19,513 nt of DNA from an uncultured Clostridia bacterium (lineage in GTDB: Bacteria > Bacillota > Clostridia > Oscillospirales > Oscillospiraceae): positions 1 through 19,513 of the forward strand of contig CALLZZ010000547.1 in assembly GCA_937858235.1 (NCBI GenBank), read 5' to 3'. A model generated the notes under the pieces. The model ran no database searches, had not been told where the DNA came from, and saw nothing but the letters and a program-made list of their open reading frames with translations. This document shows, one piece after another, positions 13,871 to 19,513 of this stretch (positions are counted from its first letter, which is position 1; the number at the start of each line of letters is the position of its first letter). The translations under genes were made by a program, and so were the position numbers.

Positions 13871-15814
13871 TTAGTAGTCCAAATTGATAACCTTCCAGGC
13901 GTTGTCTTCAATATATCTCCGCCTGGGCTCAACCTTCTCACCCATCAGCAAGGTAAAGGTTTGATCCGCCGCTACCGCGTCGCTGAGGGTAATTCGTTTT
14001 AGGGTACGGGTAGTGGGGTCCATGGTGGTTTCCCACAACTCATGGGGGTCCATCTCGCCCAGACCCTTAAACCGAGAAATGGCGATTTTTGCATTGCTGC
14101 TTTCGCCCCGGAGTTCATTTGAAATCTGGTCTCGCTCCTCGTCGGAGAAGGCAACCCTGGCGGTTTTGCCCTTAACCAGCTTATACAGAGGAGGTACTGC
14201 CGCATAGACATACCCCTCTTCGATGAGAGGCCGCATAAAGCGGAAAAAGAAGGTGAGCAGTAAGGTTCGGATGTGACTGCCGTCCACGTCGGCATCAGCC
14301 ATGATAACAACCTTATGATAGCGGAGCTTGTTTACATCAAACTCCTCACCCAAACCGGCACCCAGTGCGGTAATCACCGGCGTCAATTTATCGTTGCCGT
14401 AGACCTTATCCGCCCGTGCCTTTTCCACGTTGAGCATTTTGCCCCACAGAGGGAGGATCGCCTGGAACCGGGAATCCCGGCCCTGGGTTGCGGAGCCCCC
14501 TGCGGAGTCGCCTTCCACGATATAAATTTCAGTGAGGGCGGCATCTCGTTCGTTACAATCCCGAAGCTTACCTGGGAGCGTAGCACCATCCAACGCATTT
14601 TTTCGCCGGATACTTTCCCGCGCCTTTCGAGCTGCTTCTCTGGCTCGGGCAGCAGTCATGGCCTTTTCCAGAACGGAGCGGCCAACTGCCGGGTGTTCTT
14701 CTAGAAAAATCTCTAGCTTTTCAGACACTACGCTGTTGACCAGAGTACGAATCTCACTGTTGCCCAGCTTGGCCTTGGTCTGCCCCTCGAACTGCGCATC
14801 GGTAAGCTTTACAGATATAATACAGGTCAGCCCTTCCCGGCAGTCGTCACCGGACACCTTTTCATCCTCCTTGAGGATTTTTGCCTTGCGGCCATAGGTA
14901 TTCAGCGCATTGGTTAAGGCTCGCTTAAATCCTTCCTCGTGCATCCCACCCTCTGGGGTATGGATGTTGTTGGCAAAGGATAAGATTACCTCACTATAGC
15001 TGTTGGTGTACTGCATGGCGACCTCCGCCATGGAGCCATCCTGTTCTCCCACCATGTAAATGACTTCCTCATGGATGGGAGATTTATGCTGGTTGATGAA
15101 CTCCACAAAGGAACGAATACCGCCCTCGTAGTACATCTCTTCCCGCTGTTCCTTCCCTTCCCGCTTATCAGTCATGACGATGCGGATACCACCGTTCAGA
15201 AACGCCTGTTCCCGCATCCGGGTATGAAGGATTTCATAGCTGTACACCAAACCATCAAATATTTCTGGATCTGGTTGGAAGGTGACGCTGGTACCAGTAT
15301 AATCTGTAGTACCGACAATGGTCATGGGTTGGGTCACCTTACCTCGACTGAACTTCATCTCATAAATGCTGCCGTTTTTATAAACCTGAACCCGCAGCCA
15401 TTCAGACAACGCGTTGACAACACTGGCACCTACCCCGTGGAGGCCGCCGGAAACCTTATAGCCCCCTCCGCCGAACTTACCGCCGGCATGTAGGATCGTA
15501 TAAACCACTTCCAACGCTGGTTTTCCGGTTTGTGCCTGAATATCTACCGGGATACCGCGGCCATTATCGGTGACAGTAATACTGTTTCCGTTATGAATGG
15601 TCACCCCGATTTCAGTACAGTAGCCGGCCAGAGCTTCGTCAATGGCATTGTCCACAATCTCATAGACCAGGTGATGGAGTCCGCTGGTGGAGGTAGAACC
15701 AATATACATACCGGGTCGCTTACGCACCGCTTCCAGACCCTCCAGAACCTGTATTTCCGACGCGTTGTACTCACCGCTGAAGGCGGTGCCGTTTTCCAAT
15801 AAATCTTCTGCCAT
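13871..15814 (-). CDS. gyrB: DNA gyrase subunit B
   Basis: 647 residues, the short Gram-positive form without the E. coli insertion. GyrB binds and hydrolyses ATP and carries the TOPRIM metal site. Visible: GHKL ATPase YEIVDNAIDEALAG with catalytic Glu52 and Asn56, DNGRGIPVD (83-91), the ATP lid GGLHGVGASVVNALS (123-137), the TOPRIM motifs EGDSAGGSA (434-442) and DADVDGSHI (507-515), RFKGLGEM, and the terminal NAWKVINLDY. ATG 15814 has AAAGGAGA at about 8 bases. It sits 62 bases after the remB-like gene and before gyrA. Confidence 0.97.
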   Translation of the reverse strand: MAEDLLENGTAFSGEYNASEIQVLEGLEAVRKRPGMYIGSTSTSGLHHLVYEIVDNAIDEALAGYCTEIGVTIHNGNSITVTDNGRGIPVDIQAQTGKPALEVVYTILHAGGKFGGGGYKVSGGLHGVGASVVNALSEWLRVQVYKNGSIYEMKFSRGKVTQPMTIVGTTDYTGTSVTFQPDPEIFDGLVYSYEILHTRMREQAFLNGGIRIVMTDKREGKEQREEMYYEGGIRSFVEFINQHKSPIHEEVIYMVGEQDGSMAEVAMQYTNSYSEVILSFANNIHTPEGGMHEEGFKRALTNALNTYGRKAKILKEDEKVSGDDCREGLTCIISVKLTDAQFEGQTKAKLGNSEIRTLVNSVVSEKLEIFLEEHPAVGRSVLEKAMTAARAREAARKARESIRRKNALDGATLPGKLRDCNERDAALTEIYIVEGDSAGGSATQGRDSRFQAILPLWGKMLNVEKARADKVYGNDKLTPVITALGAGLGEEFDVNKLRYHKVVIMADADVDGSHIRTLLLTFFFRFMRPLIEEGYVYAAVPPLYKLVKGKTARVAFSDEERDQISNELRGESSNAKIAISRFKGLGEMDPHELWETTMDPTTRTLKRITLSDAVAADQTFTLLMGEKVEPRRRYIEDNAWKVINLDY

Positions 15815-15876
15815 AATGGAGTTCTCCTTTTTCTGGAACAGACTTCACCGGAGTCGTATCCGTTCCAAAAGTACGT

Positions 15877-16155
15877 TTATAGTGATTCCGTTTGGATTCC
15901 CGCTTCTGACCGCCGAAGCAGTGTCTGGCTGGAAAGCTGAGAAATATAAACGGTTTGTTTTCTTCTTTCCTTTGGCTTTGCGCAGACCACAAAGCTCTTA
16001 GGTAATTCTTCGCTGACATTGACCACCTGTCTGTTCCGCTCTATCCGGTTCAGATACGTTCGAGTGCGGTGGGACTGGGAAGTGATTTCCAGATCAAAGA
16101 TACCGATGATCTCTTCCTCGTGGACAATGATGTTCTGACCCAGATGCAGATACAT
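15877..16155 (-). CDS. remB: RemB/YaaB-like DUF370 family protein
   Basis: 92 residues. The opening MYLHLGQNIIVHEEEIIGIF, then DLE..S..RTR.YL, VVNVSEELPKSFVV and the closing VYISQLSSQTLLRR match the RemA/RemB (DUF370) family as I know it, including the usual position between recF and gyrB in Firmicutes. In B. subtilis RemA is a DNA-binding regulator of biofilm matrix genes, and remB (yaaB) also affects matrix production. The biochemical role of this recF-linked member is not clear from sequence. ATG 16153-16155 (minus) has GAGGTAA a few bases upstream. It follows recF by 11 bases and is likely part of the same operon. Confidence 0.88.
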   Translation of the reverse strand: MYLHLGQNIIVHEEEIIGIFDLEITSQSHRTRTYLNRIERNRQVVNVSEELPKSFVVCAKPKERRKQTVYISQLSSQTLLRRSEAGIQTESL

Positions 16156-16166
16156 AGCAATTTACC

Positions 16167-17273
16167 TCAAGGCGCAAGGGCGCCGTTTTGAATATGAAGC
16201 ACCTGTCCGGCCGCTAACCGTTCCAGGCGTTTTTCCTCGCAGCAGGTGATGAAAACCTGACCGCCTGCAATACGATTCAGTACAAATTCCTGTCGTTTTG
16301 GATCTAACTCACTGAGGACATCGTCCAGCAACAGCACGGGATATTCTCCAGAGTCTTGGTATAATAGTTCCCTCTGTGCCAGCTTGAGAGATAGTGAAGC
16401 AGTGCGGGTTTGTCCTTGACTGGCGAACTGTTTGGCAGGCATATTGTTGATTTCCACCAGCAGATCATCCTTGTGAGGGCCGGAAAGGCAGCTGCGACTG
16501 TCAAGTTCTGCCTGACGGTGGCTGTCCATATGTGCCATGAGCTGAGGAAGGAGCACAGCAGGTTTTTCTTCTGGATTTTCTATGGTTTTCACGGCCTGGT
16601 AGCCCAGAGAAAGCACTTCTCTGCCATTGGAGCAGTCTTGATGAATTACCGGCGCATACTGATTCATCTTTTTGATGAAATGAGCCCGATAATGGATCAA
16701 AATTGCTCCAGTCTGACACATTCGGATGTTATAGTCCTCCAGGAGATCCAAAAGACCAGGTTGTTCCTGCCAATCCCTTAAAATCCGAGTTTTTTGCTCA
16801 TGAAGCCGCTTGTACTCCGACAAAGCCGCCATATAGCGTGGCCGCATCTGGCAGATGGCACTGTCCAGAAAGCTGCGCCGGGCTGCCGCCCCTGCCCGTA
16901 TTAGATAGAGATCCTCCGGACAGAACAGGACAGTATTGAGAATCCCCGCCAACTCCGACGCGGTTTTCAATTTAACACCATTCCTTTTTAACCCCCGCCG
17001 CTGACCTCGCCGCAAATGCGCCTCCAGGCGAAACACCCGGTTCCGGGAGATTAAATCCCCTACAACCAGGGCTTCCTGAGCATCAAAGGCAATCAAATCC
17101 CGATCTCCCCTGGCCCGATGGCTCCGGCAGCCAGAGAGATATTCAATGGCCTCAATCAGGTTGGTTTTTCCCTGGGCATTGTCTCCGTAAATCACGTTGA
17201 TCCCCGAGGAAAAATCCACATCCAGGGCAGCGTAATTACGATAATGGGTCAGAGAAAGGCGTTGTACAATCAT
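16167..17273 (-). CDS. recF: DNA replication and repair protein RecF
   Basis: 368 residues, standard for RecF. It is an SMC-like ATPase that, with RecO and RecR, loads RecA at single-stranded gaps. Visible: N-terminal LTHYRNY, Walker A GDNAQGKTN (30-38), SGPHKDD (264-270), the ABC signature SQGQTRTASLSLKLAQ (285-300), and Walker B LLLDDVLSELD (314-324). The start codon overlaps the stop of the upstream S4-domain gene by four bases (ATGA), so translation is coupled. It is part of the dnaA-dnaN-yaaA-recF-remB-gyrBA order. Confidence 0.97.
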   Translation of the reverse strand: MIVQRLSLTHYRNYAALDVDFSSGINVIYGDNAQGKTNLIEAIEYLSGCRSHRARGDRDLIAFDAQEALVVGDLISRNRVFRLEAHLRRGQRRGLKRNGVKLKTASELAGILNTVLFCPEDLYLIRAGAAARRSFLDSAICQMRPRYMAALSEYKRLHEQKTRILRDWQEQPGLLDLLEDYNIRMCQTGAILIHYRAHFIKKMNQYAPVIHQDCSNGREVLSLGYQAVKTIENPEEKPAVLLPQLMAHMDSHRQAELDSRSCLSGPHKDDLLVEINNMPAKQFASQGQTRTASLSLKLAQRELLYQDSGEYPVLLLDDVLSELDPKRQEFVLNRIAGGQVFITCCEEKRLERLAAGQVLHIQNGALAP

Positions 17274-17482
17274 TGGACAGTGACCGTTTCCTCGCCCAAG
17301 GTGACGGTATCGCCGGGGCGAATTTTCTTTCCCCGCATGGTGCAGACCGCACCATTTACCAGAACTTGCCCTTCCTGAATGCGAATCTTCGCCTCACCGC
17401 CGCTACACACCATGCTGGCGAATTTCAGCAGCGCATCCAGTTTGATAAATTCAGTGGAAATGGAAATGTTACTTTCTTTCAT
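17270..17482 (-). CDS. yaaA: YaaA-like small S4 RNA-binding domain protein
   Basis: 70 residues, consisting almost entirely of an S4 domain: IKLDALLKFASMVCSGGEAK, then IRIQEGQVLVNGAVCTMRGKKIRPGDTV. Position between dnaN and recF and size match B. subtilis YaaA and the many recF-linked S4 proteins. S4 domains bind structured RNA; YaaA has been linked to ribosome assembly, but the role of this copy is inferred only. It starts 30 bases after dnaN and overlaps recF by four bases. Confidence 0.92.
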   Translation of the reverse strand: MKESNISISTEFIKLDALLKFASMVCSGGEAKIRIQEGQVLVNGAVCTMRGKKIRPGDTVTLGEETVTVQ

Positions 17483-17512
17483 AGTAGACCTCGTTCTTTC
17501 CAGGCAATGGGG

Positions 17513-18634
17513 TCACTGCCCCGCCTTTAAGCGGACCGGCAGAACCATATAGAGGAACCTTTGATTGTCAGCTTCCTCTTCCGGCTCAATGATGCAGGGA
17601 CTGATGGGTGTATTCAAATTGATCCGCAGGGTATCCGCATGAGCTGCCTTTAGCGCATCCAGGATGTACTTGTTATTAAAGCCAATCTCCAAATCGCCGC
17701 CGTTTCCTCCAATAGGACACTGATCATGGGCATTGCCAATGGCAGTAGCGGTGCGGATGGTGAGTACCCCGTCTCCGAAAATGCAGCGGAGCGGACTCTT
17801 CTGCTGCTCCGTAATGATCAGAGAGCAGCGCTCAAGGGAGGAGATGAGCTGCCGCCGATCCACAGAGACAGAAATTGGGTTATTGGAAGGAATTGCTTGA
17901 TTATAGTTGAGGAACTCCCCTTCCAAACGACGGGTAATCAGTGTGGTGTTTTCAATTCGAAACATGATATGCCGGGATCCCTGTACAATTTCAATGGTCT
18001 CATCGGTGTCTCCACAGATTTTGCTCACCTCATTGAGGGCGCTGGCAGGGATGACAAATTGACATGCCGTGTCTGTTACCCCCATCTGTGTTCCCTCCCG
18101 ACGCAGCGCCAATCGGTATCCGTCTACCGCCACTACCGTTAAGAGGCCATCGGCACTGCGCTCAAAGAGCTCACCAGTGTGAATGGGACGGCTGTCGTTG
18201 GTGGAGACGGCAAAGATGGTCTCTGTAATCATGGAGTGGAGCACTTGCTGTGGTAGGATGAGACTGTTCTGATATTCTACAGTGGGTAACTCCGGAAACT
18301 CTCCGGCATCGGTACCCAGAATGTTGAATTCACTCATACCACAGGTGATGTTTACCATGTACCCATCGGTAGCGATGGTCACAACATCGTCAGGCAGACG
18401 ACGGACAATGTCACCGAAGAGTCGAGCAGAGAGCACCAGGCTCCCTTCTTCCGTAATATCTGCGGGGACAACGGTGCGGATACCGGTTTTCAGGTTGTAA
18501 CCGGTAAGGGTAAGCTCACTTCCAGCCTCCAGCAGCAGACCTTCCAGAGCGGGAATCGCACTTTTGGGCGCTACGGTACGGGAAGCGATGGAAATCATAG
18601 CTTGAAGAATCGCTTTTTCGCAGGAAAATTTCAT
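17513..18634 (-). CDS. dnaN: DNA polymerase III beta subunit (sliding clamp)
   Basis: 373 residues, typical. The clamp is a ring-shaped dimer that tethers DNA polymerase III and repair proteins to DNA. Visible: the opening MKFSCEKAILQAMISIASRTV, IPALEGLLLEA, TGYNLKTGIRT, FPELP, NDSRPIHTGELFE, VAVDGYRLALR and the C-terminal LYMVLPVRLKAGQ, which matches the family's M(P/L)xRL ending near the partner-binding pocket. ATG 18634 (minus) has AAAGGA (18647-18652) at a rather long 12 bases. The upstream interval is oriC. Confidence 0.97.
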   Translation of the reverse strand: MKFSCEKAILQAMISIASRTVAPKSAIPALEGLLLEAGSELTLTGYNLKTGIRTVVPADITEEGSLVLSARLFGDIVRRLPDDVVTIATDGYMVNITCGMSEFNILGTDAGEFPELPTVEYQNSLILPQQVLHSMITETIFAVSTNDSRPIHTGELFERSADGLLTVVAVDGYRLALRREGTQMGVTDTACQFVIPASALNEVSKICGDTDETIEIVQGSRHIMFRIENTTLITRRLEGEFLNYNQAIPSNNPISVSVDRRQLISSLERCSLIITEQQKSPLRCIFGDGVLTIRTATAIGNAHDQCPIGGNGGDLEIGFNNKYILDALKAAHADTLRINLNTPISPCIIEPEEEADNQRFLYMVLPVRLKAGQ

Positions 18635-18657
18635 GGGCGGTTCCCGTCCTTTCGATG

Positions 18658-18684
18658 GCAGGAGGAACGAAAGGGTTCCCCTGC
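18658..18684 (-). other. Hairpin in the dnaN leader
   Basis: GCAGGAGGAAC (18658-18668) pairs with GTTCCCCTGC (18675-18684): 10 bp with one bulge, loop GAAAGG. It lies 23 bases upstream of the dnaN start. No U-tract follows. Role unknown; no dnaN promoter was identified with confidence. Confidence 0.5.
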
Positions 18685-18715
18685 TGTAGAGAATTGAGGA
18701 TATCTTGTTTGGTTA

Positions 18716-18741
18716 CGAGAGAATTAAATAAATCTTAAAAA
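18716..18741. other. AT-rich DNA-unwinding element
   Basis: The stretch is almost entirely A and T (GAGAGAATTAAATAAATC, then TTAAAAA), immediately beside the DnaA-trio array. It is the expected melting site. Confidence 0.75.
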
Positions 18742-18756
18742 TAGTAGTAGTAGTAG
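18742..18756. repeat. DnaA-trio array, (TAG)5
   Basis: Five exact TAG repeats, followed by GGGGCACGG. Published B. subtilis work describes DnaA-trios as 3'-GAT-5' repeats between GC-rich/DnaA-box sequence and the unwinding element; the orientation here (5'-AT-rich-TAGTAG-GC-rich-box) is the same. A DnaA filament would bind this strand. Confidence 0.88.
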
Positions 18757-18768
18757 GGGGCACGGAAA

Positions 18769-18926
18769 AGTGGAAAAGTCACATTTTCCCTTGGGTGGCA
18801 ACGGTTTCCACCTCCACAGGGGTTGTGGATGAAAAAACTGTTCTGCACAACCTTACTCCTTGAGGGTATGTTTATGCACATAGGAGTTTTCCACAGGTGG
18901 ATAAAACCGGTGGATTCTGTGGAAAC
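18769..18926. promoter_or_regulatory. DnaA-box cluster of oriC
   Basis: Matches to TTWTNCACA: TTATGCACA (18872-18880, +) and TTTTCCACA (18887-18895, +). One-mismatch sites: TTCTGCACA (18841-18849, +), TCATCCACA (18824-18832, -), TTATCCACC (18896-18904, -), GTTTCCACA (18918-18926, -) and TTTTCCACT (18769-18777, -). The sites at 18887 and 18896 face each other directly. No copy is the strict TTATCCACA. Confidence 0.85.
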
Positions 18927-18936
18927 TATCCTCGCC

Positions 18937-19513
18937 TCAGAATCGGTCATTTACGTTGCCTTTGATGTCTCGAATGACTTCCTTCAGCTCCCCGTTAGTA
19001 CCCAGGGCTTTTTCAATTTTTTCGACCGAGTGCATGACTGTGGTATGGTGCTGCCCAAAAAATTTCCCCACTTCTGGCAGGGAGAGATTGGTGATGGATC
19101 GGATGATGTACATGGACACCTGTCGGGCCAGGACAATGTCTGCCTTTCGGCTCTGCCCCATAATGGTTTTGGGATTCAGGTCGTAAAACTTTGCTGTCTC
19201 CTCCACAATCACATCTGGGGAGGGGATAAACTCATCCTTGGTACGGATTAATTCCCGTATTGCCCGGGAAGCATTTTCATCGTTGATGTCGTTGCCCATC
19301 AGATCCCGATAAGCCATAAGCTTTTTAATGGTACCCTCCAGCTGTCGCACATTGGAGGTGATGTTCTGAGCAATGTACTCGATAATATCTAAGGGCAGGT
19401 TCAGCCCCAGCAGGATGGACTTGTTTTTGATGATGGCGCAGCGGGTCTCGTAGTCCGGAGGCTGGATATCCGCCATCAGGCCCCACTCAAATCGGGTGCG
19501 CAGGCGATCCTCC
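18937..19513 (-). CDS. dnaA: Chromosomal replication initiator DnaA (C-terminal part; 5' end outside window)
   Basis: Partial: about 191 C-terminal residues, with the frame open to the window edge. It begins in domain III with EDRLRTRFEWGLMADIQPPD (the conserved box carrying the ATP-sensing arginines), continues with NVRQLEGTIKKLMAY (sensor 2 region), a linker, and DNA-binding domain IV: FYDLNPKTIMGQSRKADIVLARQVSMYIIR and LPEVGKFFGQHHTTVMHSVEKI. The second helix-turn-helix signature is normally GxRDHTTV or GxKDHTTV; here it is GQHHTTV, so the Arg/Lys and Asp preceding HTT are Gln and His. DnaA binds the boxes in oriC just downstream of its own gene and opens the origin. Confidence 0.97.
   Translation of the reverse strand, partial: EDRLRTRFEWGLMADIQPPDYETRCAIIKNKSILLGLNLPLDIIEYIAQNITSNVRQLEGTIKKLMAYRDLMGNDINDENASRAIRELIRTKDEFIPSPDVIVEETAKFYDLNPKTIMGQSRKADIVLARQVSMYIIRSITNLSLPEVGKFFGQHHTTVMHSVEKIEKALGTNGELKEVIRDIKGNVNDRF

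Larger units (their letters stand above)
18716..18926. other. oriC: Chromosomal replication origin (oriC) between dnaA and dnaN
   Basis: The interval has all expected parts in B. subtilis order. Reading from dnaA toward dnaN: a DnaA-box cluster (18824-18926), a weak box near 18769-18777, a G/C-rich step, TAG trios (18742-18756) and an AT-rich unwinding stretch (18716-18741). Flanking genes are dnaA and dnaN. Bidirectional replication would begin here, which makes the minus-strand genes leading-strand genes. Whether a second box cluster lies upstream of dnaA cannot be seen. Confidence 0.92.

Noticed and set aside
15832..15868. GGAAC/GTTCC inverted pairing between remB-like and gyrB as an operator or terminator
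   Set aside because: Interrupted pairing, no U-tract, and no known motif; too weak to list.
15876..15881. TATAAA on the minus strand as a gyrB promoter -10
   Set aside because: No acceptable -35 at 16-18 bases upstream.
18735..19251. Open frames crossing oriC and the end of dnaA on both strands
   Set aside because: They run through DnaA boxes and the trio array and have no protein-like pattern.
1..19513. CRISPR arrays, insertion sequences, phage genes, tRNA or rRNA genes
   Set aside because: No direct-repeat arrays with spacers, no transposase or integrase motif, and no tRNA-like T-arm/anticodon structure seen by eye; tRNAscan-SE and an ISfinder search would settle this.

Overview
The window is the replication-origin neighbourhood of a Firmicutes chromosome. 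Gene content, about half GC by eye, a T-box leader, the yaaA/recF/remB/gyrB/gyrA order and the shape of the proteins suggest the class Clostridia, probably an Oscillospiraceae-type gut anaerobe; the family is inference. It is core genome: I see no insertion sequence, integrase, phage gene, CRISPR array, rRNA or tRNA.

Layout. Positions 1-1550 hold the chromosome-partition genes parA (5' end outside the window) and parB, with a perfect parS site written into the last codons of parA. Then, on the same strand, come mscL, a small unrecognised membrane protein and rsmG (1580-3099). A separate promoter serves a MinD-like ATPase and a methylglyoxal-synthase-family protein (3205-4410). A sigma-A promoter and a T-box leader (4474-4764) drive hisS-aspS (4812-7987), closed by a strong terminator. 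gap-pyk follows (8153-10615) and ends at a bidirectional terminator shared with the convergent rnhA. From 10730 to the end everything is on the minus strand: rnhA, gyrA, gyrB, remB-like, recF, yaaA-like, dnaN, the dnaA-dnaN intergenic oriC, and the 3' part of dnaA.

How it fits together. DnaA opens oriC at 18716-18926, where DnaA boxes, five TAG DnaA-trios and an AT-rich stretch lie in the same order as in Bacillus subtilis. DnaN, RecF and the gyrase subunits serve the new forks; ParB loads at parS and ParA segregates the origins. The minus-strand genes run with the leftward fork, whereas parA to pyk run against it.

Most notable: (1) the T-box in front of hisS carries two independent signs that it senses tRNA-Asp; (2) the MgsA-family protein has lost the catalytic Asp and other active-site residues, and sits beside a MinD-like ATPase with no membrane-targeting tail, which looks like the remnant of a min/rod/mgsA cluster; (3) the DnaA DNA-binding signature is altered and oriC contains no perfect TTATCCACA box; (4) the gap ribosome-binding site lies in a long hairpin. 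I did not find a clearly new multi-gene system.
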